A DNA stretch of 64,000 nt from Pestalotiopsis fici W106-1. Taxonomy: Eukaryota; Ascomycota; Sordariomycetes; Amphisphaeriales; Sporocadaceae. The stretch lies in contig NW_006917092.1 of NCBI RefSeq assembly GCF_000516985.1, forward strand, positions 5,330,086 to 5,394,085, read 5' to 3'. The notes under the pieces are model-generated. The model saw nothing but the letters and a program-made list of their open reading frames with translations, ran no database searches and was not told the origin of the DNA. Shown piece after piece: positions 1 through 14,593 of the stretch (its first letter is position 1; every line of letters begins with the position of its first letter). The translations under genes and the position numbers were made by a program.

Positions 1-714
1 TTCGTCAAAGAATCGTGTGTCAAGATCATACTAATACACAAGGCGAACCAGGCCCATGAGCCCAGCCATATCGCCCGCGCCCACCAAGAACTCGAGAGCC
101 GACGGCATGGGTTACAATCCGCGCTGTCTGCGGCGCGACATTAGCAACAAGCTGTCGTCGCAGTACTCGCGCACCGAGGACATTGTCAAGCTCATCACCG
201 GCAACTCGGCCATCGGGACGTTTCAAAACACCATGCAGAGCACGGCGCCCATCAATGTCCACGTGGCTGGCCACTTTACCATCAACGGCGATCCTGGCGG
301 CGACTTTTACATTTCACCAGGTGACCCGGCTTTTTGTAAGCAGAAAAAAAAATGCACCTTCTTTGGTTTGCGCAACATTGCATCTAATCGCGTCGTGTGC
401 CTCTAGGGCTCCACCACGCCATGATTGACCGGACCTGGGCCATCTGGCAGCTCCAGGACTTTGCCAATCGACAACAAGTCATTGCGGTAAGTCAAGCTTT
501 TCTCGTCTGTCCCCAGCCTTGATTGTTCCGTTTTCTTTTGCTGGTTTTCTAACCTTGGCGCTTGTTGAATTAGGGAGGATCCTCCATGATGGGCACCGGC
601 AAGGCGCAGAGCCTGGACGACAATATTAATCTGTACGCGGTGAACTCCAAGGTGTACAAGATTCGCGAACTGGTTAGTCTGGTGGACGGGCCGTTTTGCT
701 ATTACTATGCATGA
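1..714 (+). CDS. Tyrosinase, 3' part (5' end outside window)
   Basis: Partial copper-containing phenol oxidase (tyrosinase, EC 1.14.18.1 family), which oxidises phenols to quinones in melanin-type pathways. The window opens in an intron (CTAAT branch, AG at 41-42). Exons are about 43-335, 407-486 and 574-714. Joining them restores the CuB site: the histidines of VHVAGHF, then GDPAFWLHHAMIDRTWAIWQ, where the W codon is split by the 336-406 intron. GYNPRCLRRD upstream is also characteristic of fungal tyrosinases. The protein ends in GPFCYYYA, a usual terminus for the short fungal type, so the C-terminus looks complete and there is no extra C-terminal cap. The CuA half and the start lie upstream of the window. 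The family call is firm; the substrate and whether it is secreted cannot be judged here. Confidence 0.88.
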
Positions 715-2421
715 TTAGTGGTCTTTGATGTCTTTTGCAAACTGTGACGAGGTGGTTGAACTAGTTTTCCCTAAATAGCTCAATTGAATTGCGTCCTTGG
801 CAGTCAAGTTCATGAAAAAGAGGCCATGTACGGGAAAAACTAAAACGATGGAAGACATTGTACGGCTGTGTGGCGCGATATTTAGGGCGTTCATAACAGG
901 TCAGAGACTATGATACTCGGTCCCGTCAAAACACCGACTACGGCAGAGGCCAAGTGCCGTATCGTTGCATTGCGCAATTGCAATATGGAGTGGCCAAGTT
1001 GGAGCAATGACCCGCAACAATGGGCCAAGAAGTAGACGCTGTTTTTTTGTGTAGTGTGCACCTGGCTTCACAATGATCGCCTAGATAAGCCTCTTTCCAC
1101 TCGTAAAGATAACACCGCGATACTATATTCCTGCAGTGTGGGAGCAGTCTGTAGTCAAGGCCGAGTTTGGCGTTGCTGAAGACGAAGCATGTCAAAGGTG
1201 AGGGTGGAAATTAGCGCCATTGAAAGATACAATGCTGGAGGGGGGCCAACACTAGGTCTATTCAATTGAGAGATCCATACATGATGGGCAGTGAGTGTTA
1301 TGCGCTCTACAGGGCAAAGTTGCTTGCGACCGGGGACATGACAACAAAAGGCGCAGGTTTTCATGTTCGGTCACGATGCGTTATGCTGATCCTCAAGCTA
1401 CAAAGGAGGTTGCATTCATGATATGATCAGCTGGCGGAGGAATTGAAGAGACTGGAGCTGAGAGAATATTGGCCAGGATAATCCTGTCGACATTGCCAAT
1501 GACGTTTCTAGCTCGAGCCATCACTTGCCAATTAGTAGCAGACATTTAGACTATGGACTACTACCTACAGCTGAATACTCTCTAGCTTGGAATATTCTAC
1601 GGCCAGCAGCTTGACGTCGGGTAGTTGAACTCTGCGCGAGACGGCTTAGGTTAGTCGGGTATGCTATAGATAGTAACTGTATTGCGACGCAAATGCCGAG
1701 CGGGAATGCGCCAAAAGGTTGCTGGAGGAGCTGATGGGCCCGGCATGGATAGAGATGACCAAAAAAGATGAGCATCTTTGTAAACAGATGTTTGGTATTT
1801 GAAAGAGAGTACTCTGTAGTTGCATTTGATAGGATGCGCCATGGCCAAGGAGCCCTCTCCAATTGCTCAATTCCCCAGGATCACCCTGACCGCATTTGAT
1901 GCAAACAGGGTTCAATCAACTCTCTTTGTGCCTGGCGTGCAAAGGGCAGCACCGATCTGATCTGGGTGGGATGGATCTGGGCCCCGTGAGATGCGAGAAA
2001 GAAGCGAAAATCCGGGGTTGCGGGCTAAGATCTCGGCGTGGCCCCAGCTGCGACGTCCGAGCTGATTAAGCAGAGCGCTAAACCTGTTTGGGAGCCAGGG
2101 GCGGCTCCCCAAATCGGCCTAGTTCAGTCGCAGCTCCACTCGTTTCGACTTCACGCGTTCTGGCTGCTTTTCGCCCTCAACCTCTCAACCTCCCCTCATT
2201 GAATCATTGCGCCTTTTGCCATCTTGCGAGTGCTCAAAACGCATTGACGAGTTCGGTGGTCTGTTCACATTTGCGAAAAGACCCCCGAAGACGCCTCTCC
2301 GATGCCTGTTCAGTCGCACAAGCCGCACCTGGAGCAACTTCGCCGCCTTGATGCGACGCGCTGATTAGGGATCTAACCGTCCTCATCAACCGCAAGAGAT
2401 CGCATTCATCTGGCTTTCACC
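715..2421. other. Intergenic, no gene seen
   Basis: About 1.7 kb between the tyrosinase stop and the Nto1-like start. The reading frames present are short and have no recognisable family. Roughly 2100-2421 is pyrimidine-rich and probably holds the promoter and leader of the downstream gene. Confidence 0.6.
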
Positions 2422-5400
2422 ATGGTGCCAAGCCCCAGGACGCCGCGTTCGGCGGCGACTAGCAGTCGTCCCAGCCGCCAAAAGGCCGCTCTCCTACCTC
2501 CCCAGTCTCGCTTGCGCGAACGCGATGTCACGGCTGGAGCTGCGACAGAACCTCCCCCAAAACGACGACGGTATGTTCCTGGAGGACCTGGTGGTGGTGG
2601 TCGCTGGACTGAAAAAGATGGCAGCGATAATTCTGGACGCCGGCCGAGCACTGGCCCTTCTACCAACCCCCGACCCCGAGTGCGCCGGAACTCCTCCGCC
2701 GTGAGCGCTACGCCCGTTTACCCCCGAAGAGAACGAAGCACACGTATTCGAACCGCTACTACGAGAATGGCACCCGATGATGAGATGCAGATAAGCTCGG
2801 CCGCCGCTGTCGCCGCTGCCGTGGTGCAGAGCGAGGGATACAAGCCTAGAGAAGAGCGGGGTTGGGAAGAGTTCCACCCAAATCTCGAGATTGACACATC
2901 CTTTGTAGTCTTTCAAGCAGATGATGTGGACGGGACTGCCAAGTCTCTCCCAGGAACCCCTCTGACGTTTTCAGCAAACGCCGACAACAAGCGCGGAAGC
3001 CCGATCAAGGATGCAAATGTGGCCTCTGGTAATGGTGCGGACGCATCTTCATCTCAGGCCAACGGTGCATTGACATCCATCGCAGACGCCTTGCCAGGAA
3101 CTCCGACAAGACGGCGCTCCAACCGTCCCAGAGACTCGTATTTCCCATTCCGCCAAGAGATGGGAACAACTCCAAAGACGCCCAAAGTATTGCCCATTTA
3201 CAATCAGACACCGAAAGAGCGGTTGGATTTGAGGCAACCACAATATCGAAAGACGGACAGGATTTTGCTGTTTGAAAGTAAAAAGTTTGGACAGGCCAAA
3301 TATGTTGACAAGGCAATGATGAATGTTGGATACCAGGAAAGCGACAACTTCATTCGCGACGATCAAAAGCTCATCAAGGCCTCCGACGCCAATATTGAGG
3401 ACGAAGCAGACAGTCCTGCGACAAAGACGGACACCGAGCCTCCATCGCACAGCCACGCCTTGGGCCGCGTCGAGTATGACATGGACGAACAAGACGACAT
3501 GTGGTTAGAAGCCTACAACGAGCAGCGCAAATCCCAAGGATGGAGCGCTGTAACCCGCGAACACTTTGAAATCACAATGACCAAGATTGAAAAGGAATGG
3601 CACGCACTGGAGAAGAGAATACCAAAGCCGAACCCAAAGCCACCGCAAACACATCGCCCACGGTCCAGCTCTGCTGCAGCCGTTAATGGTGAGCCGCAGG
3701 CAGGCGAAGAACAAGACAGCAAATGTGCAATTTGCGACGACGGAGATTGTGAAAACACGAACGCAATCGTGTTTTGTGATGGCTGTGATTTAGCAGTCCA
3801 CCAAGAGTGTTACGGCGTGCCCTTCATTCCCGAGGGACAATGGCTTTGTCGGAAATGCCAGCTTATTGGACGTGGCATTCCGGTAAGATACTCTGCAATT
3901 CCTTGCTCTATAGACGATCGCTAACTTTTTTTTAGACCTGCATTTTCTGTCCCAACTCGGATGGTGCTTTCAAGCAGACAAACTCGTCAAAATGGGCCCA
4001 TTTGCTCTGTGCAATGTGGATCCCTGAGGTCAGCCTTGGCAACCATACTTTCATGGAGCCAGTCATGGACGTGGAAAAGGTGCCAAAGAGTCGATGGAAA
4101 TTGACATGTTATATCTGCCAACAGCAGATGGGAGCCTGTATTCAATGTGGCAATAAGTCATGCTACCAGGCGTTTCATGTCACTTGTGCACGCCGTGCCA
4201 AGCTCTTCTTGCGCATGAAGAACAGCTCCGGTGCTCTCGACGTGCTCGATGGCAGCACAAATCTCAAAGCTTTATGCGACAAGCACTGTCCCTCTGAGTA
4301 TGCCAAGGAGAATGGCGTGTCCAGGGCGACAAGGCGAGCAAAGAGGTTTTACAAGAAAACCATGCGGGATCGCATCTGGGCCAATACTCAGGCAGCTGCA
4401 TTGTCCCTGGCCGCAACACATCGCAATGCCCTGATGGAACATCCCGCCGATGAATCGCAGATTACTGGGGCAAAGGTTTCGGCTGTCCTGGGCGATGTAA
4501 AGAAGAACCAACCGGGCAAGTCAGTCTGGAAACTACCGTCGGGTGCCCCAATCATCCCGCAGGCTGTGTTCGACATTGTCGATGCCTCCTTGGCCAAATT
4601 CTCAATCCTTAAGAGGAGAGAATTTGTTAGCGATGCTTCCCGCTATTGGACTCTCAAGCGCGAGATGCGGCGTGGTGCCGCCCTGCTCAAGCGCCTGCAA
4701 CTCCAGATGGAGACGTTCTCCTCTATGGAACTCACTCGTCGCAACTTTGCAGCCATGGGACCCTCGGGCAAAACTCGCCTATCCCGGCGCATTGAGTTCG
4801 CCGAGACCCTCATCAAAGACTTGGAGCAGCTGCAAGCCATGTCTGAAGAAGTTGTCAGGCGCGAAGAGGTGAAGCTTGAGGATGCTCTGTTGATGCAAAC
4901 TTTTGTGGATACATGCTATTTCCCGATACACAAGACCTTTCCTGAAGTCATGGTCAAAGTGTTCAAGTCAGTATTCCTTTTTTCTACCTGTCGTCATTGA
5001 TCGTGCTAACCGATTCGCTAGATTTGATGATGGCAAGAATGTATTCAAGGCAGGACTCCTGAAGATCCAGGACAAGGTTGACGAAAGATTCTACACCACT
5101 ACAATTGCATTTGCTCAAGACCTTTGTCAAGTGGTCCATGACGGTATCAACCAGGAATGGGAATCTGAGCCCGAGGTCCAGCCGAAACTCGAAAGCGTCG
5201 TTGCTCCACTTACCAAGGTGGATTACTCTGACATTCGAGAACGTAAGAAGTTGGGCAAGAGGATCTTGAAAGGCGTCCAGCCTTTACTAGAATCAGCTCT
5301 TCAAAGCGAGTCTCGTATTACGAACAAGACTTTTGAGGACCTGAGGCAAGAGCTTGGCGACCTCATCGAGGCTAGCTTTGGAGTGCAACCACTCCCAAAT

Positions 5401-6114
5401 GCCGCCGAAGAATCGCAGCAAGGCAAAGACGTTATCATGGTCGATGCCGCGGAGATCACTGTTGCTCCTCATGACGAAGAAGAGGATGCAGAACACGAAA
5501 TCGACGAGCAAGTCGATGTGGTCATGACAGAACCACTTGAAGAAAATCAGGAGGATCTCGATGAGAGCCAAGAAGAAGAGCGCAGCATTGAGGTCAGCAC
5601 TTTGGAAAAGGGAGAGCCCGCCCCTGTCACGGAATCCGCTCCACAGCCTTCAGTGGGAGTTGGTATTGAGAAGGACGAGGCCATGTCAGAAGGCGTGACA
5701 AGTGGCAATGCGCCTGACACGCCGCCCGCCACAAACGGCTACGTGGCTGCAGCGCCATCGTCATTGCCAGGACCGCCTACTCCTCCGCAGTCTAACGGAA
5801 GCTTATCTCAGGAACAAGTCAATATTCTTACAGATGGCGGTGTTCCTTGGTACCTGAAGGAGTTCGATCCCATAGGCACTTCTGCAGTGGCCGAACCCAA
5901 TACAGGCGAAGAGCTGCTGCGCAGTCATAGCGAGGCGCTTACAGAGATGGATGAGGACGAACTCAAGGGACTCGGAGTCGACTTTCACAGCACTTCGAGC
6001 ATGGCCGTGTCGCCGATTAGTACCTCGAATGTCGAGCAAGCGGCCTTTGGGTCCGCAAAGAAATCGGCCAAGTCTAAAAAGAGGAAGCCGACAACTTACC
6101 GAGGGCGGAGATGA
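2422..6114 (+). CDS. nto1: Nto1/BRPF-like PHD and extended-PHD finger protein (NuA3-type HAT subunit)
   Basis: Predicted 1194-aa nuclear chromatin reader, the scaffold type found in NuA3/MOZ-MORF histone acetyltransferase complexes. Exons are 2422-3882, 3936-4966 and 5022-6114. The ATG sits in CACCATGG and the frame runs straight into the conserved domains. In order: a basic, disordered N-terminus; an EPL1-like segment around residues 350-400 (MDEQDDMWLEAYNEQR); a PHD finger from about 434 (CAICDDGDC, FCDGCDLAVHQECYG, WLCRKC); an extended PHD (CIFCPN, WAHLLCAMWIPE, CYICQQ, CYQAFHVTCAR); a helical region; and an acidic tail ending in basic residues. No bromodomain was evident. Intron 2 uses a weak GTCAGT donor, but only that donor keeps the frame. 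Domain assignment is firm; complex membership is inferred from family. Confidence 0.9.
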
Positions 6115-9100
6115 GATGTCTGTATAAATATCTTTGCAAGCCGATTTTCTTCTTTCTTTCTTTTTTTGTCTTGATTTATTTTTATCCAGTGGGAAGCCTA
6201 CAAGCGTGTACTGGGCCATAGAACGTGGTTTCCTCAGAGGCAGTATGGAGTTCAGAAGGGGTTTTGCGCACACAAACAATGGCTTTTTTGACATTTTTGC
6301 CTGCATACCCCCTCAGGCTGGCGTTTTAAGGGGAACCAATGGCCTGTTGAGACGGGACCTATTTGCTGCGGGTTCAAAACGTGCGTTTTCTTGATACTTA
6401 TAATACGACAACAATCATCCAAGTCTACAATAAGTGCCCAGCTTGTAGGAGTGAATAAATGAAAAGCAGTAGACCATTAAAAGGGGAAGTATGCACGCTA
6501 GGCGAAAGCAAAGACGAAGCATGAGAGATATGGCATTAACAGTGGATCTATGCATGTTGAAACTCTCTGAAAAGGGGATGAGGCCGATATTCTCGTCACC
6601 TTGCGGTATGGCTCACTACCCAAGGGGATGACATCCAGAGTTTACATGCTGACCGAGATAGAAGCTGCCATGGAAACTGCCTAGTCTCTCTTGTAGTCTC
6701 ACCGGTTCCCCAAAGCTGACAACAACATCTCAGCTTCCTGGATGTTTGCAGTTGTCCCAAGAATCCAGACCTGCCCAATGAGTTTTGTCTGATGTAAAAG
6801 GAGGGGGGAAGCACAAACCAATAAGAAGAACCCTACCTGCAAGCTTCGGGCTCAGCATTCTTTCTTGTACGATATCCCTCTTCTCCAATTGCCCTCCCCC
6901 AAAGGAAAGACACACCCTAATCAATTTTGGCACCAAAACTTGGAAGGAGGGGTGGTGTATTGTGTGAGTTGGCAAAAAAAAGGGTTCTTGTTTTCGCCCT
7001 ATCCTGTGGGTGGTTACGAAATGTGTGCTGCGGCCTTTGCATGAAGATACGTCCACGTGATGTGTGTGTGTGCTACGATACTGGATTTCGGAGATGAGTG
7101 TTTTACATGATTAGAAATGCACATTGCGTCAACAGTCCAATTTCCACGGTAAGAGTTATATATATATATAAGGCTCTGGGGGAAAGATAGAGAGGGGGGC
7201 ATGCGCATATAAGAATCTTCTCAGCGTGAGCGGCATCATCTTTGGTGACTAAGCTTGATTCTGTTCAATTTGCAGAGACTGAACAATGGCTGCCGGCTTC
7301 ATAAGAGGTATGAATCATTTTATTAACAACATGAACATGTTTTATCTTTGCGCTGCGAATATTGTAAACAAAGTGAAAAATGGGCGGTAATGGCTGCTCA
7401 GAAATATGCCAAGAGCGACAAGTCCCGGAGCCGGTGACCGTTGACACGGAGGCGTTGGCGGTCGGGGGATGATTGACGCCGCCCGAAGCCCTTGTCTGGG
7501 CATGGGAAAAGACCTTGTACTTTGAATGATACGCTGGCGAATAAGGGCAGAGAAATGTGCTGTCAACTCTTGGTGGTGGTGGAGTGGTAAAGAAACCAGG
7601 GCAATTTACTGTTATGTATTTGGTGACGATTGAACTATTTAGCAGCTGGGCGATCAGATTGTGACATGTATAAAGTATGAGACTCTAGGAAAGTCTGCTT
7701 TTCTCTCTCTCTATATATACGCAATTTGAAATGCTGTAGCATTGATAGTGAATAACAGCTTTTTCCTCTACTTGAACGTAGTGAATGCTGTTAGGCAGCA
7801 CAAACGACAAGAGCTTGATTTCGGATGATGGCGCGAGTTGAGATCGACAGAGTCTACTGCTGCACATAAACGAGGTGTCGTGATGATCATCGTAGAGGCA
7901 TATCATCTAGCGTGTAGATGAGCTCGGTTAGGGAGGGTTTGATAAGCAGGTGATATAGTAGACTGCGTGCAGGTTAGTTGTATTGCGCGGGGTGGACAAC
8001 GGGATGGATGCGGCTACCATCCCTGGGTGACATCGATCGAGCGGGTTAGGGGTCCGGAATGGAAACTGTTGGGGGGACGAGCTACGTCTTTTGGGGGGTT
8101 ACGCATGACCAGTACGAATACAGACAGAGTCGGATGATTATGACTGAGGCTGTGTGTATTCCACCAAAATTTGACGTGTTGTTCGCATAATGAGGGGAAT
8201 ACCTGCCTATACTACTACGACTACCTGTACGGACCTACCCAGGTAGGTTTTACTGACTACACGAGTTTGGTCAGATACGTACATCGCTTGCTTGAGAACT
8301 ACATGGCCCCATACAGTAGCTATATCAATTGATCTTCACTTCAAAACCCTGACGACTTGACTCCGATCCACGTATGAAAAGAGAGGGAAAAGAAGGGGAT
8401 GCGGGGCAATTTGGGGGATCTGTAAAGAGGCCAGACCGTCCACCACTGCCAGCACTGCCAGCACTTTGCCAGCTAGCACATCTGTCGGACTCTAGGTCAG
8501 CGGTCGGTCAGTCGGTCGGTTGGTCGTCCGTTCAAATCCAACAAATGCAACAAAAAACGATCACCCCGCCTAGGCGATGTTGTCATGTGTGGAGACGCGA
8601 AACCAGGTGAGTGGCCAATGCAAAGAAACGGGCTTGCTTTGGTGTCTCCCACTAAAGTTTAGGCCGGCTCTTTTTTTGCTCATTGGCATCAGTGCATTTG
8701 CAGTTTGCAGTCTGTAGTTCTGGCTAGACGGTGCGAGAGGGAAAACAGACGTCGGGCAAATCAAGGGACCTGAACCACGACGCCAAGTGGACTTGCGTAC
8801 ATTAGCAGGATGCGAGAGTTGGCTTGGGGATCTGTGTGCCGGCTCAATTAGCTTCAGGAGATTGCGGAAGTCTGAAGATCGCTCCTCCTCCTCCTCTTGT
8901 TCCCAAAGAAGGGGGGGATGCGGCGCCATGTGAAAAGAGATATCGCTGCTCTGAGCTCTGGGAAGGAAATAAAACCAAAGCAGAGTTGCTAATTGATCTC
9001 GAGATTACAGACAGCCAAATCGAAAAGAAGCTTGGACTGGATTGGGCTGGGACAAGACCCGAAGTAGAAGTAGTAGTAGTAATCAGAGCAAGGATCTATT

Positions 9101-12100
9101 CTCGGTCAGGTCAAGTAATGGTCTTGTAATATCAAGGCGGCTACCTTATTTATTATACACAACAGTTGCTCCCTGTAGCTACATTATGGTTCTGGTTCTA
9201 GGATTACGTACAGTAAAAAGGGCCTGCAAGCAAGCGCCCAAGGATATCTGGACCCTGGCAGCACTTGAAACCAAGTCAGTCTGTCCGATGTTGGTGTCCT
9301 GTATCATGGCATTCTGCCCGCTCTGTTGAATTGCATTGAAAGAAAGCGGGATGAGGAGCAAGCCCTGATAGGCACACGCTCAACTCATCACCCGCCCTCA
9401 CCTTGGGCGTATCAAGGCTGTCGGCCAACCATGATTACATGTCCTTGTCCCCTTGTCAGAAATATGAATGGACAGAAGCTTGACCTCGGTGCGTACCCGG
9501 GCGCGTGTGCAAGACGACCTGCAGGAGGCAAGATGCAACATGAAGCTTCTACTGCTTTGTACAAAGGGCAGAAGACTGCGATAGCACCGAGACTAGAGGC
9601 GAATCCAAGCCAACCGAGTAGTTGTGACAGTTATTTTACGGGCGGTCTGCATGCAAGGAGCGGTCATTCTGTGGAAGTTCCTGTGAATACACCTCCACGC
9701 ACCAATGTGCCCGCTTATTCCAAGTACTTTGGCTGGCTGACCACAGGCTGCGATGTGTCTATGAATAGGCAGCATATCCATATCACAAGGCATCATCATC
9801 ATTGCTGCACGTATACGGCACTGTTGAATCCGGGGTTAAATGAGGCGGCATTTGATTCTGAGTAATAAGCTGAACTGTAGAGATATTCAAATATCATTCA
9901 TGAGTAAGGACACTCGACCAGCTACTGACTGCCAGAAGCTATGGTAATTTACCCATGTAACCTACATAATTAGCATTGAGCTGGCTTCAGCTTTTCTTGC
10001 TTGCACTGCCTCAGAGCGCCAATCGGAATCTTGAAACCCACCATATTTCACTGCCCTTGTCTACCAGAAACCCAACAGCCCAAACAGTGGGACGGATACA
10101 CACAAGGCACAGTACACTGTAGTATCTAAATGTAGAGTATCGTCCAGTCAGTACCGTGGCGGCATGAGGATGGGACCAGGGAGGCAAGCAGGTAGGTAGG
10201 TACTGTAGATCACCGGCAAGATTACGGAATAGCACAGGAAGGATTCGACAAGCTGTTGTAACAGACGTCCCAGAGAAAGAAGAAAAGCAAACGGTAAAAG
10301 TAGGTGCAAAAGGAAAAATAGCAATGCGTGGAGCAACAAACAAAGAGGTGGATTGTTCCTCTGTCTATCGACTTGTGCCTGGACCTTGGACACATTGAGC
10401 TGAGTGCAGAGTGAGACCCGACAATTTTCTGACGTCTCGACACGGGTAACCACCCACCCTTGACCCTTTTTCTGTCTCCCACCCCCAAAACACGTCCAAT
10501 CCGAAAAAGAACCCCGCGAACCCCATTCTGCCTGCAAGCCAGTGAGTATTATTTTTTTTCTCCCTCTCTCCCATCGACGACGATCAAAGGCCGACATGAC
10601 GAGACCCCCATAATTATTTTTACTTGTCCATTACCCAGCTGTGCAGAAGACGGATTTCCCATACCCGAACAGTGAAATTTGACTTCAGATCAACGACCAA
10701 CAAGACTGTGCCCCCCAAAACCCATTCCTCATTGTGTGTGTATGTGTTCCTGTGACCTGAGAGACTGCCTGGCTTTCCCCCCTGCCTTTGAAACCTGGGA
10801 CAAGCCCAAAGCCCAAAGAGAGGGAGAAAAAAAAAAGGAGGTCCACTTCTGACCTGCCCCGGGAGCTAGTAAACTAGAAGGCAAAAGATAGTGCGCGTTT
10901 CTACCACAACAACAGCGCCGCCGCCGCCGCCCCGTTCAAGGTTGCCCACTCTTTGTCGCTCGCTGCCCACCGTGCTGCTGGCTCGGTGCCTTCATTCAGT
11001 GCACTGCAAAACAGCAGCGGAGAGACAGAGCCAAGCACCACCCATCCGCACTGCCAAACTGCCTCTAATTTTTCAAGGTACTACTTGACCTGACCTCTAC
11101 ATAGTACTACCTCTACACCCCCCCCTTGGCTGGTGCGCAGTGCAGCTTTTGCACCACACCCACCCCCGAAGAGACCAGAGCAGACACAGAGACCAGACTC
11201 CAACCCAGACGACCCGGGAATCTTTCTCTGGAATTTTCCTGCCCCGAAAAAAGACCATCGTCGCCTCAGCAATCAATTTGCCTTGCTACATTCATATCGA
11301 CTGTAACCACCACGCGAAAACAGCTTTTTGCTACTTTTTAGGCGAATCATCGAGTCCAAGAACTCGATTCTTTTTGACGGTACCTTTTTTTGTCATTCTT
11401 CGACGAGCGCGACTGGTCACGACTGTCGCTGCAGAAAAAATCATCAACACTCCATCCTGCCCCCCCGCGTCTCCCGACCGGCCTTGGTGTTTACTCGACC
11501 AACTCGAGATTTCTACTCTTTCTCACCCCGGCGTCAGTCATCGACCCATTTTGGTTCGACCTTCGTCCGTCGTCCAAGAATCTGCGGAGACGAAATTTTC
11601 ATCCGGTATCGTCCAGACGTGATTACATTCATTTCTCGACTTGCTAAGTCACCACCCGATACTGCGCAAGGCCACAGAGTCACGCGTACGCTTCTCGCCG
11701 AAGCTTCACCACTGCTGAGATCACTTCAATGTGAGTCTACACTTCTTTCATCCCGCACATTAAATGTTTTTGTCGCCGCATTCTTCTTTTGCTGGTGTGA
11801 AAAGGTGCCTCGGACGCCTCCACTGCTCACATTCCCCATTCGTGTTGGCTTCTCCTGCATAATCAGCTTGACATTGACGACCATGGTCGTTCATGTCCTC
11901 GAGAAGCAACAAGAATGGCCTTGTCTACACTTTTGGTTTTTTGGCTGCCTGAGAAGTCCAAACAACACAAAGATTTTAAACCCCCAAAGTACTGACTTTT
12001 TTTTCTCTTCAATAGTCTTTCGAGGTGTATCATATCCTTGATTGGGCTCCTTCGCAGATTCCACGCGGCGACCTACCCCCCACCCCCCCTCCTCCTGCTC

Positions 12101-12157
12101 GGTCTCTCCCAACACAGAATTTCGAAGGCCGTTTCACAGGCAGGTGCGGAATAAAAG
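6115..12157. other. Long non-coding interval with PP1 promoter and leader
   Basis: Six kilobases without a supportable gene. Frames of up to 179 codons around 8.4-9.9 kb lack family resemblance and several open only at non-ATG codons. Visible structure: a TA tract near 7156-7170, a small hairpin at 8233-8248 (ACCTAC/GTAGGT), GGTC/GTCG repeats near 8498-8528, and GGTA repeats at 10191-10202. The last part, about 10.45-11.73 kb, is strongly pyrimidine-rich and reads like a transcribed leader of the PP1 gene. Confidence 0.5.
11731..12143 (+). other. Probable 5'-UTR intron of the PP1 gene
   Basis: A consensus donor GTGAGT at 11731 follows pyrimidine-rich leader-like sequence. A pyrimidine tract and AG follow at about 12139 (TTTCACAG) or 12143 (GCAG), just before the PP1 ATG at 12158. 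An alternative acceptor lies near 12015. This is an inference from splice signals only. Confidence 0.4.
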
Positions 12158-13394
<1,237 letters not shown>

Positions 13395-14593
13395 AAGTGA
13401 AAGAATTATGTACGAGCTTCCTGCGTCTAATTTAGGTTCGGTCGTCGATAAGCAACACTCGACTTGGGATCCCCCACCCAGCATTGGCGGCCTTGTAGTT
13501 CTCGAACTATTGGAAGCTTGCTCCGTCCTCCCGAACGATTTCGAGAACGAGTCAATATCCGACGACAGCCTTTCTCTCGCCTCCCACTCCACCGAACAAC
13601 GCCCTCATGAACGAAGTTTTACGGTCGACTGACGATGGAAATGTTGTTCTTATGCGGAAAGAAATAAAATCAGTTTTTTCATATTTGGAATGGTTCATGA
13701 CGATGTGCCTCTGAGCTCATGTGGCTTTGCATGCATGAGTAGGGACCAATAGGGGAGGCGTAGACAGTTAATTTTGATTTGCCCACTCTGGGCTCACACA
13801 GCGGACAATCTTCTCTGAGACCCCGAAGCTGCTATTTGCTGCGACTCTGTGGTTATGGCTAGTCATTGCCGTGTCCATGTTTGTTCCGTTTCGATGAGTG
13901 GATGACGATATTGACTTGCAGTATCGTTTGCAAGAATATTGCTGTCATTTATACCTGGCGCCAGTATAGCAGGACTTCTTTTCGACATGGTACACTAGAC
14001 ACCGGATTGATGTTTTGACCTGACTCTGGCTGGAGCCACGATACCCTGGTAAACAAACTGCTAGAGTTCGAATCGCTTGGCGGTACTGTAAGTGCACTGA
14101 CTAATCCATGTACATATATTTCCGTCTCTACACTTACTGGAACAAACTTCACTGCGCCATGGAAGATGGACTCTCTGTTTGTAATGAATTGCAGCAGGCT
14201 ATGCCACATTCATCATACCCTACACCAATGCCTTCGTCCAGACACTGAGAATCTTTTCTTGTAACACTAGCTGAAACGTCTGCAATGAGACGGCAGCAGC
14301 ATCATATCAGAGAAGTGTATGAATTTGTTGTTATGGATGATGGCAATGTGTCGATTGATTGTGTAGGGGATATGTATTTTTACGTAATGCTTAGATATAT
14401 TATATCACATATGGTCGGCATACAACTACCATGTCGCCAATATTGTCCTCGACGGCCTCATCACCTTGACCTCGACGCCCCGAGCCATGAAAAATAACGA
14501 AACAAGTAGGACCATATAGCGGCAGAGGCTTGCTCATGAAACAGCATTCAAAGACAATTGAGAAAAAGTTTCCATACTGTTCGTCCAAACCAA
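13395..14593. other. Convergent intergenic, no gene seen
   Basis: About 1.2 kb shared by the 3' ends of the PP1 and Rdx genes. An AATAAA hexamer about 13665 follows the PP1 stop. No other coding or RNA feature was recognised. Confidence 0.5.

Noticed and set aside
7286..7308. An ATG followed by a donor-like AAGAG|GTATGA, preceded by TTTGCAG, suggesting a tiny exon
   Set aside because: No downstream exon with coherent coding potential was found.
9326..9865. A 179-codon frame in the gap before PP1
   Set aside because: It opens at TTG, has no recognisable domain and uneven composition; chance is the simpler explanation.
14061..14075. GTTCGAATC, a B-box match
   Set aside because: No A box or cloverleaf can be formed around it on either strand.
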